From JAYELX01 sp964544065 (GTDB lineage Bacteria; Chloroflexota; Anaerolineae; Anaerolineales; UBA11858): a stretch of DNA of 21,264 nt. The notes beneath the pieces were generated by a model. It was not told the DNA's origin. It saw only the letters and a program-made list of their open reading frames with translations, and ran no database searches. The translations under genes were made by a program, and so were the position numbers. Within the stretch, counting starts at the first letter, position 1, and every line of letters begins with the position of its first letter. The DNA is taken from assembly GCA_964544065.1 (NCBI GenBank), contig CAZJBA010000035.1:1-21264 (forward strand), read 5' to 3'. Of this stretch, positions 1-6,543 are shown in pieces.

Positions 1-56
1 GGGATTGGTGAAGGGTTTGGGGGTGGAGAAAATGGTTAACATTAGGGGGTTAGGTA

Positions 57-914
57 TCAGGTGCGGTTGTCTACGTCAAGGTGGGTTTTGTGTTGGATTT
101 GGGCGTTGATCTTCAACAAGGCTGGTTCTCGATCCAGGAGCGACAAAATATCCTGCCAGGTGAAAGTGTCGTCGGAAAAATGAGAAACGATCGCACGGAC
201 TAATTTCAAGTCTTGAGGGGTGTCTACGGTCCAGCGATGATGGCCAAGATCGGCATGATGATGCAGCAAAGCGACGCGGAAGCCGCGCGGGGATTTCCCT
301 ACCGCGATGGAAACCTGATTATTGGCAAACTGCAACGCTTCGGCGGGGACGCCCTCATAGAAATAAGGGGTGACATGCTCGCGTTGATGTTTCTGCTCCG
401 CCTCACGCCAGGCTTGTTCCAGCGCTTGCATGGTGAATACTTCGACATCCAAGCCAATCGGATAGGTGCGCCCCCAGGGAGGCGGAAGCCGGTTGGCGAC
501 GAAATCAAAGCGCGGGGCTTTCGATCCACTTTCGCCGAGGAGTTGCTGAACGGCGTCGTCGACCAACTCGGGGTCGAGCAGCGGGCAATCGGCCGTGATG
601 CGCACGATCACATCGGCGTGATGGGCGCGGGCAGTCTGGACATAGCGATCCAAGACATCATGGACGCTGCCGCGCGTGTGGGGGTAATCTTGTTGAATGC
701 AAAAATCAGCAATGGGGTCGTCGCTTGGGTCCGTGGTTGTGGCAACAACGACGGAGTCAACTTGCCCGGCGCGGCGCGTCCGCGCCACCACCCAGGCGAG
801 CATGGGACGATCATCAATCTCGGCCAAGACCTTGCCCGGCAAGCGCGAGGAGGTCATCCGAGCTTGGATGATGGCGACGATATGAGTTAATTGATCGTTA
901 GAATTTGGGAACAA
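57..914 (-). CDS. SpsF-like cytidylyltransferase (CMP-sugar activation)
   Basis: Nucleotidyltransferase-fold protein of about 285 residues, resembling SpsF and CMP-Kdo/CMP-NeuAc synthetases, which transfer CMP from CTP to a sugar acid. The diagnostic N-terminal motif AIIQARMTSSRLPGKVL (about residues 14-30) binds the nucleotide. RITADCPLLDPELVD (about 105-119) carries the metal-binding acidic residues, and the whole length fits the family. The frame has no ATG or GTG before the motif; the only plausible initiator is TTG at 914, since an in-frame TGA lies just upstream. It is the last gene of the minus-strand run in the window, 53 bp after the HEPN gene, and probably activates the product of the NeuB-like synthase (5450-6532), as in the spsE/spsF pairing of Bacillus. 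Family assignment is firm; the exact sugar is unknown. Confidence 0.9.
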   Translation of the reverse strand: MFPNSNDQLTHIVAIIQARMTSSRLPGKVLAEIDDRPMLAWVVARTRRAGQVDSVVVATTTDPSDDPIADFCIQQDYPHTRGSVHDVLDRYVQTARAHHADVIVRITADCPLLDPELVDDAVQQLLGESGSKAPRFDFVANRLPPPWGRTYPIGLDVEVFTMQALEQAWREAEQKHQREHVTPYFYEGVPAEALQFANNQVSIAVGKSPRGFRVALLHHHADLGHHRWTVDTPQDLKLVRAIVSHFSDDTFTWQDILSLLDREPALLKINAQIQHKTHLDVDNRT

Positions 915-967
915 TATTCAGCTCAATGAATCGGCTACTATTTTCGGTGCTTCATTCCCCTGAGCGT

Positions 968-1351
968 TTACAAAAATTCTTCTTGAACCAAGTCAAATAT
1001 CTCTTGGGCCATTTCTAAAGCAGCCGCGGCCTGCGCTTTGGTAGGAACACCTTCAGGCAATGTACCAGGAATGGCGTCCGGATAGCGGGTGGGGAGATAA
1101 ACTTGATCAAGTAACTTCACTCTATCCGAAAATTCCTGAAATTTTGGGTCCCCCACTAAACTGATAAGGGTAGCCAAACGATGTATCTTAGGTGGAACCT
1201 TGCCACGATGAATCAACAATGCCTTGAAAGTTTTCTCAACACATTGCTGAGCATGAAAACAAACCTGGTTGTAAAACTCTTCTTTCCATACCAACCGGGC
1301 AACTTGTAGATCTTCTTGGGCAAATCTCATCCAAACATCATGCCCGTTCAT
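968..1351 (-). CDS. HEPN domain protein
   Basis: Small all-helical protein of 127 residues of the HEPN family (PF05168-like), which pairs with minimal nucleotidyltransferases. Visible hallmarks are an N-terminal WMRFAQEDLQVARLVW helix, the central CFHAQQCVEKTFKALL helix (about 31-46), KIHRLATL (about 55-62) and the TRYPDAIPG loop (about 92-100). The canonical RX4-6H ribonuclease motif of HepT toxins is not visible, so RNase activity should not be assumed; this looks like the HI0074-type group. Its start overlaps the end of the MNT gene by 14 bp, which indicates translational coupling. A second Met at residue 8 is an alternative start. The pair sits between sugar-pathway genes on the same strand and looks like an inserted module. 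Confidence 0.85.
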   Translation of the reverse strand: MNGHDVWMRFAQEDLQVARLVWKEEFYNQVCFHAQQCVEKTFKALLIHRGKVPPKIHRLATLISLVGDPKFQEFSDRVKLLDQVYLPTRYPDAIPGTLPEGVPTKAQAAAALEMAQEIFDLVQEEFL

Positions 1352-1706
1352 AAATAATTTTCCCTTTTCTTAATATTTCTTGTTGAAAGAAAAGTCGTTC
1401 TGCACACATATGTTCATATTCTTCAGGGGTGTAGACGAGCAGATCGACTCCCACGTTGGAATCAAACTTACGCTGAATTTCCATTGCTCGCTCGATGAAA
1501 TTCTTATCCGTCTCTCGCACCACCACAATGTCGATGTCTGACCATAAACGCGGCGTTCCTTCAGCTAACGAACCAAACAAGATTACCTTTATCGGATCGA
1601 ATTCACGTACCAATAGATCAATGAAACGCCTCAATTCAGAATCCAGGCGCGCCGTCCAAGTGGACTCGTCCATCCCAATGGGTTTCAAGTTCGTTTCGGT
1701 AACCAT
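1338..1706 (-). CDS. MNT-type minimal nucleotidyltransferase (HEPN partner)
   Basis: Protein of 122 residues with the DNA polymerase beta-like minimal nucleotidyltransferase fold. The GSX10DXD signature is intact (GSLAEGTPRLWSDIDI, about residues 45-60) and a third acidic residue is present in VGVDLLVY (about 89-96), so it is predicted to be catalytically competent. In characterised MNT/HEPN systems the nucleotidyltransferase acts as antitoxin by adenylylating the HEPN partner; whether that applies here is open because the partner lacks the usual RX4-6H motif. The ATG at 1706 lies 15 bp after the DUF4910 stop. No Shine-Dalgarno sequence is seen. A TATACT box ends six bases before the ATG, and a 13-bp palindrome overlaps the start codon. 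Confidence 0.88.
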   Translation of the reverse strand: MVTETNLKPIGMDESTWTARLDSELRRFIDLLVREFDPIKVILFGSLAEGTPRLWSDIDIVVVRETDKNFIERAMEIQRKFDSNVGVDLLVYTPEEYEHMCAERLFFQQEILRKGKIIYERA

Positions 1707-1717
1707 ACTTCAAGTAT
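1705..1717. promoter_or_regulatory. Palindrome over the MNT start codon (operator candidate)
   Basis: Perfect 6+1+6 palindrome, ATACTTCAAGTAT on the plus strand. It covers the ATG of the MNT gene and most of a TATACT -10-like box (minus strand, 1718-1713). The arrangement would suit autorepression of a toxin-antitoxin-like pair and possibly a leaderless message. No convincing -35 box is seen, so the promoter part is tentative. Confidence 0.35.
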
Positions 1718-1720
1718 ACC

Positions 1721-3034
1721 CTATTCTGACGCCTCGCCGGGAATAGGCAAAGCCTCGACAAATCTCTTGGCCCGAAATTTCTCCACATAATCGCGCACGA
1801 CCCAATAGTCCAAACCAACCTGCTCGGCAATGTCAAAAACGGTATGGTCGCCCTCGAAGCTCATCATGATCTTTTCGATGGCCCGGTTGAGATCGAAGTC
1901 GTCCCGCCAATCGACCCAGAGTCCATGTCCGGAGAGAAACACCGGTCCCCGGAAAGTGCGCTTGGGAATGTAATTGGATGCGTAAATACGGACAATCTCT
2001 TCGATCACATCAGCGGCGTCTTGAAGCATCTCCTCGTGGATGATGTCGGGGTTATCCTCCGTCGTATGATACTCGTCATAAGGCCAGCGGTTGATCGAAA
2101 TACAGGGCACATTGACGCCAGGGCCGTTGATAACGCGCTCGTCATTAGGCGGAAAAGCTGCAAAATCGCGTTCAACATGTTCTCTATCCCGCAAAACATG
2201 GGCCGTAATCCGATCGAGAAGATGGTCATGCTGGCGGGAGTGGTGCCAGGCAATTCCCCCCTGATTGCCGGTCATTTCGGCGAAGATACCCCCTTTGAGC
2301 CGGGGAATTGACTCCTCGTGATGAGCGAGATACGCGATCGTGCCGATGGTCTCAGGGCCAAACCAGAAGCGCACCCCCATCGAGCCGGGGGGCAACGGAT
2401 TCTCAGCCAGACGGTGGGCGACCTCGATGGCGGTGACCACCCCGGCGGCATCATCGTTGGCCTGCATGGGATGGCACAGATGTGCGGAGATGAGCATCTC
2501 GCCAGCCTCGGAATCGGGTCCCCCTTCAGGTGCGAGAACACCTGCCCCGACGCGGAAGCCTCCCGCTTCAAGATCGGACAAAAATTGGGAGCGAATCACG
2601 ACGCGGTAACGGGCATCCCGATCCAGATCAGCAAAAACATCCTTGGCGAGGCAAAAGCCCCAATCACGCTGATAATATCTGAAAATCCAGGGAATCGCAG
2701 CGGGATGGTCTTCGCTGTAATAGAGATGCGGTTCCAATTCGTCCCAATCGAGAAGTTGGTCGACCGGGGGGGAATAGGAAACCAGATGTAGCGGATTATC
2801 GGCAAAGTCGACGATCCGGCGACCATCTTCGGTTTCGAGGTAGGCATCCTCAACGTGGTAACGCTCCGGCACCGTCCATGTCCAGACGGGAGTCCCGGGT
2901 GTGTAAGTTTCGATCTCGTATCCCGCCGCGGGGGGCATGTGCTCCCCAACAATACGCAGGGCCTGGTCCATGTCTTCACAGGCCAGCGTCCGGTGTAGGG
3001 GATAGAGGGATTCAAGAATGGGTTTAAGTTGCAT
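1721..3034 (-). CDS. DUF4910 aminopeptidase-like protein with C-terminal winged helix
   Basis: Protein of 437 residues matching the DUF4910/DUF2172 family, a zinc-aminopeptidase-like fold often found in polysaccharide gene clusters. Candidate metal ligands are visible: AHLCHP (about 184-189), NDDAAG (about 193-198), GPETIG (about 226-231) and DEYHTTED (about 320-327). The last 60 or so residues (about 375-430) look like a winged-helix domain, as is usual in this family. No signal peptide is seen, so it should be cytoplasmic. It lies 13 bp after the AAC(3)-like gene. Substrates are not established for the family; from context I infer hydrolysis of an amide or aminoacyl group on a sugar intermediate, but peptide hydrolysis is equally possible. 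Confidence 0.85.
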   Translation of the reverse strand: MQLKPILESLYPLHRTLACEDMDQALRIVGEHMPPAAGYEIETYTPGTPVWTWTVPERYHVEDAYLETEDGRRIVDFADNPLHLVSYSPPVDQLLDWDELEPHLYYSEDHPAAIPWIFRYYQRDWGFCLAKDVFADLDRDARYRVVIRSQFLSDLEAGGFRVGAGVLAPEGGPDSEAGEMLISAHLCHPMQANDDAAGVVTAIEVAHRLAENPLPPGSMGVRFWFGPETIGTIAYLAHHEESIPRLKGGIFAEMTGNQGGIAWHHSRQHDHLLDRITAHVLRDREHVERDFAAFPPNDERVINGPGVNVPCISINRWPYDEYHTTEDNPDIIHEEMLQDAADVIEEIVRIYASNYIPKRTFRGPVFLSGHGLWVDWRDDFDLNRAIEKIMMSFEGDHTVFDIAEQVGLDYWVVRDYVEKFRAKRFVEALPIPGEASE

Positions 3035-3047
3035 GAAATTTTGCGCG

Positions 3048-3806
3048 CTAGTCTGTTTCTTCGACGTAATACAGCAGACCCGGCTCTTTTCTCATCTCCC
3101 GAGCGGTGAACTCGTAGACTTCGTTGGCATCCATCAACTTGACCGCGGCATCGCCGATCTGACGGATTTCGACAAGACCAGCTTCTTCCATGCGCGCGCC
3201 CATTGGGTTGACCTCGGTGACGACGCCCTTTTCCAGATCGCGCACCAGCATGGTGAAGGTGTCTTCGTATGTCTTGCCATCCCAATCGGTGACCTGGCCG
3301 GTGAATTCTTTCATGTAACGATAGTCAACGCCTTCCAGTTCCTCGACGTGATGGAAGAACGTCATGCTGTTGGTGTAATCCAACCCCACGATCATAATTT
3401 TGCCATCCAATTGGCGCAATTTGCCGAAGATCGAATCCGGGCCATAGCTGCTCTTGTAACGGTGGGCGCACAACGCCTGGGCATGTTTCCCGATGATGGC
3501 AAACGAATAAATCGGATGAAAGACCCGGCAGCTACGCTCATCTTGGCGGACCAACTCGGTGATGATACCCATATGCGAAGGCGTCTCACGCACATCCCAG
3601 GGCTCACCCTTGCAAAAATCAAAGTTGAAGGTCGGCATGATCAGCGTTCCCTCCTCGCCGAGGACATGCAACAGGGCATCGATCACCGTCTGAGCGCGCC
3701 CCTCCACGCCCCCAAAAGTTTTATAGGATGAATGGATCAACAACGTATCGCCAGCCTCCAGGCCAACGTCTTGAAATCCTTGGACGAGATCATCGAATGT
3801 AAGCAT
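3048..3806 (-). CDS. AAC(3)-family N-acetyltransferase
   Basis: Protein of 252 residues of the aminoglycoside 3-N-acetyltransferase family (PF02522), which transfers acetyl from acetyl-CoA to amines. Seen are LLIHSSYKTFGGVEG (about 22-36), QTVIDALL..GEEGTLIMPTF (about 39-60), TPSHMGIITELVR (about 75-87), VFHPIYSFAIIG (about 95-106) and the likely catalytic His in TFFHHVEE (about 149-156). The start at 3806 is chosen because a strong Shine-Dalgarno (CAGGAGGT, 3818-3811) precedes it and homology begins there; a longer frame to 3992 only overlaps the upstream gene. In a glycan locus a sugar-amine substrate is much more likely than an antibiotic. It pairs with the adjacent DUF4910 gene. Confidence 0.88.
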   Translation of the reverse strand: MLTFDDLVQGFQDVGLEAGDTLLIHSSYKTFGGVEGRAQTVIDALLHVLGEEGTLIMPTFNFDFCKGEPWDVRETPSHMGIITELVRQDERSCRVFHPIYSFAIIGKHAQALCAHRYKSSYGPDSIFGKLRQLDGKIMIVGLDYTNSMTFFHHVEELEGVDYRYMKEFTGQVTDWDGKTYEDTFTMLVRDLEKGVVTEVNPMGARMEEAGLVEIRQIGDAAVKLMDANEVYEFTAREMRKEPGLLYYVEETD

Positions 3807-3808
3807 CA

Positions 3809-4984
3809 CTACCTCCTGTTTAAGGCAATTTGATAGGCTTCGAATAATCGGGGGAAATTCTGATCCCAGTCGGCGCGTGATTCTGCCATGCGACGGGCAG
3901 CCCGTCCCATCGCGGGGAGCTGGCCTCGCGACTCCCAGGCGTGGATGATTCCCTCGCTGAGTGAATCCACATCCCCATCCCGGAAGAGCCAACCTACATC
4001 TCCCTCACCCCTAGCCCCTTCGCGAAGCATACCCATCGGGGTGCTCCCCAGGGGAGAGGGGAAAACCCATTCGCGATTCCCGGGGATGTCTGACAGCAAA
4101 ACGGGCGTAGCGCAGGCCAGAGCCTCCAGCAGGGAAATTGATGTGCCGTCGCTGTGAGACGTGCTGATGTATAAATCCGCAGCGCGATAATAGGCGGGCA
4201 AATCTTCCCGGCTGACCTGGCCGGGAAAGTGAACCCGGTCGAGCATCTTCGCAGCCATGAAGATACGGTGAATGTCAGGGGCCAGCGGGCCGTTGCCCAA
4301 CATCAAGAGCCGCATCTCTGGAACGTCACGAGCCACCCGCACAAACGCCCTGGCCAGATCCTCGACGCCATAGAGTGGGGCCCAACTGCGGGTGGACAGT
4401 AGCACAAATTTATCATCGCCCCAGCCCAGGCGTTCTCGAATCGCTGGCAATGTTGAGCCAGTTTGTGGAGAAAAATGGTCAATATCCACGCCCCAGGGAA
4501 AGGTGACGATTCGGTCAGGATCCATGCCATGCGAGACGGCCAAATACCGGATGGTGTTGCAATCGCCGACAAAAGCGGCACTTCGCTTGAGCGTGAAACG
4601 AGTAGCCCACCGCCACCAGCGATTGCGCTGCACGTCCATGAGGAGATCATAGCCCCAGGACATGCTCACCAAGGGGCGGAATCCGGCCAAAGCAACCAAG
4701 AAAGCGGAACGCTGCAAAGGGCCGGCCTGAACCAGATCGGGTTGATAGCTGCGGATGACTTCTTTCAACCCCCTCAGCAAGCGCAAACCATCTCGAAATC
4801 GGGCCGGAGCCTGGCCGCCCGCCCAAGGGATCGCTTCCACGCCGGAGGGCAGAGCGCGCTGTTCTAACGTATGTCCGCGGCACTCCAAGCGCAAATAGCC
4901 AAGCTGATGCTCGGTTTTGGCCAGGGCGGAGAGAAAACGATAATCGTGGGGGGTGTAGTCGCGGCTGAAGTAAAGAATGTGCAT
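3809..4984 (-). CDS. GT4-family glycosyltransferase carrying an in-frame repeat insertion
   Basis: GT-B retaining glycosyltransferase of 391 residues. The N-terminal half holds a typical acceptor domain. The C-terminal domain begins near VLLSTRSWAPLYGVEDL (about 194-210) and contains LMLGNGP (about 227-233), AADLYISTSHSDG (about 268-280), a DX7E variant of the EX7E nucleotide-sugar motif (Asp279, Glu287) and PVLLSDIPGNREWV (294-307). Residues 308-328 interrupt the usual REWV-to-GWLF spacing and are encoded by a palindromic repeat (4001-4062). The gene starts six bases after a heptamer array and no clear Shine-Dalgarno is present. Its stop overlaps the Shine-Dalgarno region of the AAC(3)-like gene. 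It probably adds a sugar to the exported glycan; donor and acceptor are unknown. Confidence 0.88.
   Translation of the reverse strand: MHILYFSRDYTPHDYRFLSALAKTEHQLGYLRLECRGHTLEQRALPSGVEAIPWAGGQAPARFRDGLRLLRGLKEVIRSYQPDLVQAGPLQRSAFLVALAGFRPLVSMSWGYDLLMDVQRNRWWRWATRFTLKRSAAFVGDCNTIRYLAVSHGMDPDRIVTFPWGVDIDHFSPQTGSTLPAIRERLGWGDDKFVLLSTRSWAPLYGVEDLARAFVRVARDVPEMRLLMLGNGPLAPDIHRIFMAAKMLDRVHFPGQVSREDLPAYYRAADLYISTSHSDGTSISLLEALACATPVLLSDIPGNREWVFPSPLGSTPMGMLREGARGEGDVGWLFRDGDVDSLSEGIIHAWESRGQLPAMGRAARRMAESRADWDQNFPRLFEAYQIALNRR
4001..4062. repeat. Palindromic repeat inserted in frame in the GT4 gene
   Basis: The segment begins TCCCTCACCCCTAGCCCC, contains the perfect palindrome CTTCGCGAAG (4018-4027) and an imperfect AGCATACCC/GGGGTGCT stem, and ends AGGGGAGAGGGGA. 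The two ends are imperfect inverted repeats of each other. It resembles a CCCTCACCCCTAGCCCC...GGGGAGAGGGG element that I know as an intergenic repeat in several bacterial groups. Here it is read through as about 21 residues rich in Gly, Pro and Arg. Confidence 0.7.
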
Positions 4985-4989
4985 AATAC

Positions 4990-5024
4990 GTGCGAAGTGC
5001 GAGGTGCGAAGTACAAGGTGCGAA
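4990..5024 (+). repeat. Heptamer tandem array, GTGCGAA type
   Basis: Five consecutive 7-bp units: GTGCGAA, GTGCGAG, GTGCGAA, GTACAAG, GTGCGAA. The array fills the gap between the four-helix-bundle gene and the GT4 gene. It resembles in style the heptameric STRR repeats of cyanobacteria. A related array in the opposite orientation lies on the other side of the four-helix-bundle gene. Confidence 0.8.
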
Positions 5025-5032
5025 GCGTAGAT

Positions 5033-5398
5033 TTAGCTTTTCTTCAGGGAGTTCCTAAATGCGCTGACCATCGCTTTTACCTTGTTGGCTTGCTCATAAT
5101 GATCTTGAAACTCTTCTTTGGTTATATAGCCAACATCCAAAGCGGTATACAAAAGCGATTGAACTTCTACAGCCGATCGTCGTGAATAGCCCAGAAAGCG
5201 GGCGAACTCGGCATGAGATTCACAATCAAACCCTTCAGCGATATTCGTCATTGCCGAGACAGCAGCTCGCCGCAACTGATCGCGCAAGCCAAAATCTTTG
5301 GCTAGATTTCCCTGTTGAGTAAGAAGATATATTTGTTTGACTAAAGTGCGCCCTTCTTGCCAAGCCCGAATATCTTCAAAACGTGAAATTCCTGCCAT
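5033..5398 (-). CDS. Four-helix bundle protein (S23/23S rRNA intervening-sequence family)
   Basis: Protein of 121 residues of the four-helix bundle family (PF05635-like). The hallmark pattern is present: FEDIRAWQEGRTLVKQIY (about 7-24), LRDQLRRAAVSAMTNIAEGF (about 38-57), FARFLGYSRRSAVEVQSLL (about 65-83) and a C-terminal helix with KAMVSAFRNSL. Members occur in intervening sequences of 23S rRNA genes and scattered between operons; they are related to the Avd proteins of diversity-generating retroelements. Molecular function is not established, though a basic, nucleic-acid-binding role is plausible. Translation should be strong, because a full anti-SD match (AGGAGGTGA, 5413-5405) lies six bases before the ATG. 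The gene is flanked by inverted heptamer arrays and interrupts the run between the NeuB-like and GT4 genes. Confidence 0.88.
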   Translation of the reverse strand: MAGISRFEDIRAWQEGRTLVKQIYLLTQQGNLAKDFGLRDQLRRAAVSAMTNIAEGFDCESHAEFARFLGYSRRSAVEVQSLLYTALDVGYITKEEFQDHYEQANKVKAMVSAFRNSLKKS

Positions 5399-5404
5399 CG
5401 TCCT

Positions 5405-5413
5405 TCACCTCCT
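5405..5413 (-). promoter_or_regulatory. Perfect Shine-Dalgarno of the four-helix-bundle gene
   Basis: AGGAGGTGA on the minus strand, complementary over nine bases to the 16S rRNA 3' end and six bases from the ATG. It is stronger than the sites seen before most genes around it, in keeping with a self-contained cassette. Confidence 0.75.
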
Positions 5414-5418
5414 GGATT

Positions 5419-5446
5419 GCACACCGCACGCCGCACACAGCACGTC
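5419..5446 (-). repeat. Heptamer tandem array, GTGCGGY type, inverted relative to 4990-5024
   Basis: Four 7-bp units on the plus strand: GCACACC, GCACGCC, GCACACA, GCACGTC. On the minus strand they read as GTGCGGT/GTGCGGC-type units, so they share the GTGCGRN core with the array at 4990-5024 but point the other way. Confidence 0.7.
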
Positions 5447-5449
5447 GAA

Positions 5450-6532
5450 CTATTTCCCCACATTCTCCCAACGCAGTTCCATGCCAGAGGGCATATCGAC
5501 AAGCGCTTTCTTGCCCACAAGGTCACCAAGCTGCCAGGGTTGGATGCTGCCGAGGGCATTAGGGCGCAGGGGTTCGACCATCTCCGCGGTGATGGTTTCA
5601 TCCGCCTGGATGTCGCGGGCGGCGCGCAGGCAACGGCGCTGGAGCATGTAGGTCTCTTGCTCGTTGGGGGTGACGAATTTTTCCACCGAGCCGAGGGACC
5701 GCTCCAGGGTGCGCACCTGTTGCACCATTTCGGCCCAGCTTTGGGGATTCATGGCAAATTTGTGATCGGGGCCAGGGCGGTCGTTGTCGTCGGTGAAATG
5801 ACGCTCGATCACACGGGATCCCAGGGCCACCGCGCCCAGGATCGGAGCCGGGCTGTGGGTATGGTCGGAGAGCCCCACCACCACATTGGGGAACATGGCC
5901 TGGTAGGTTTTGAGGACATTGATGTTCAAATGATCGTAATTCTCATCGCTGGCGGTGTAGTTGGTGTTGCACTGCATCAAAACGATCTGGTCGTTGACCG
6001 GGCGAACGGCGCGCATCGCCCGAACCACATCGGTGATGTCCGCTGCGCCGGTAGCGATGAGCAAGGGCTTGCCCGTCTCGGCCATGCGCACAAGCGCGTC
6101 GGGCCAGGACATCAAGCCGGAACCAGCTTTGAAGGCGGGCACATAGGGAACGAGCATCTCGATGGCTTCATCATCATAGGGCGATGAAAAATAATCGATT
6201 CCGGCTCGGTCACATTCTTCTTTGAGAATGGGCGTCCATTCGAAAGGGATGGAAGCATCATCGTAGACCTCATACACGCTCTTCTCCCACTCGGCTTGAT
6301 GGGAGAGTTGGCCGCCCAAAGACTTGAAGCCGTAATCGGAGACAATCTTGGGGGCGCGGAAGTTTTGAAATTTGGCTGCTTCGGCACCGGCTTCTGCAGC
6401 CAGATGGATCAACAGTTTGGCCCGTTCCAGGTCGCCATCATGGTTGGCAGCAATATCGGCAATAAAATAAGTAGGATGATTCAGTCCAATTTTACGATCC
6501 GCGATGGTAATTTCAGGGGCGGGTACGTTCAT
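5450..6532 (-). CDS. NeuB-family nonulosonate synthase with C-terminal SAF domain
   Basis: Protein of 360 residues of the sialic/pseudaminic/legionaminic acid synthase family, which condenses phosphoenolpyruvate with a six-carbon amino sugar. The TIM barrel shows FIADIAANHDGDLERAK (about 23-39), YFSSPYD (114-120), KAGSGLMSWPDAL (135-147), TGKPLLIATGAA (153-164), the metal-binding His of GLSDHT (220-225) and His245 of IERHFT, then GPDHKFAM (254-261). The two His are 21 residues apart, as in characterised NeuB. The C-terminal antifreeze-like SAF domain spans about 296-358. An AGGAG Shine-Dalgarno lies about eight bases before the ATG. It lies 11 bp downstream of the RmlD-like gene. Family is firm; whether the product is sialic, pseudaminic, legionaminic or another acid cannot be decided. 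Confidence 0.93.
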   Translation of the reverse strand: MNVPAPEITIADRKIGLNHPTYFIADIAANHDGDLERAKLLIHLAAEAGAEAAKFQNFRAPKIVSDYGFKSLGGQLSHQAEWEKSVYEVYDDASIPFEWTPILKEECDRAGIDYFSSPYDDEAIEMLVPYVPAFKAGSGLMSWPDALVRMAETGKPLLIATGAADITDVVRAMRAVRPVNDQIVLMQCNTNYTASDENYDHLNINVLKTYQAMFPNVVVGLSDHTHSPAPILGAVALGSRVIERHFTDDNDRPGPDHKFAMNPQSWAEMVQQVRTLERSLGSVEKFVTPNEQETYMLQRRCLRAARDIQADETITAEMVEPLRPNALGSIQPWQLGDLVGKKALVDMPSGMELRWENVGK

Positions 6533-6543
6533 GCGATTCTCCT

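Noticed and set aside
1..56. Possible terminator after the SpsF-like gene
   Set aside because: The 56 bases at the left edge show no hairpin or T-tract; the operon may continue outside the window.
3018..3731. Plus-strand open frame of 237 codons
   Set aside because: Antisense to the AAC(3)-like gene, whose family motifs and Shine-Dalgarno are convincing.
3048..3806. AAC(3) gene as an aminoglycoside resistance determinant
   Set aside because: The family is broad and the gene lies inside a sugar-biosynthesis run; nothing here supports an antibiotic substrate.
5033..5398. Four-helix-bundle protein as the Avd of a diversity-generating retroelement
   Set aside because: No reverse transcriptase, template repeat or variable repeat is present; the sequence fits the S23 branch.
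4990..5446. Heptamer arrays as a CRISPR array
   Set aside because: Units are only 7 bp, have no spacers between them and no cas gene is present.
5417..6187. Long plus-strand open frame opposite the NeuB-like gene
   Set aside because: It is antisense to a gene with clear family motifs, its translation has no recognisable domain and has the His/Gly-rich look of shadow frames.
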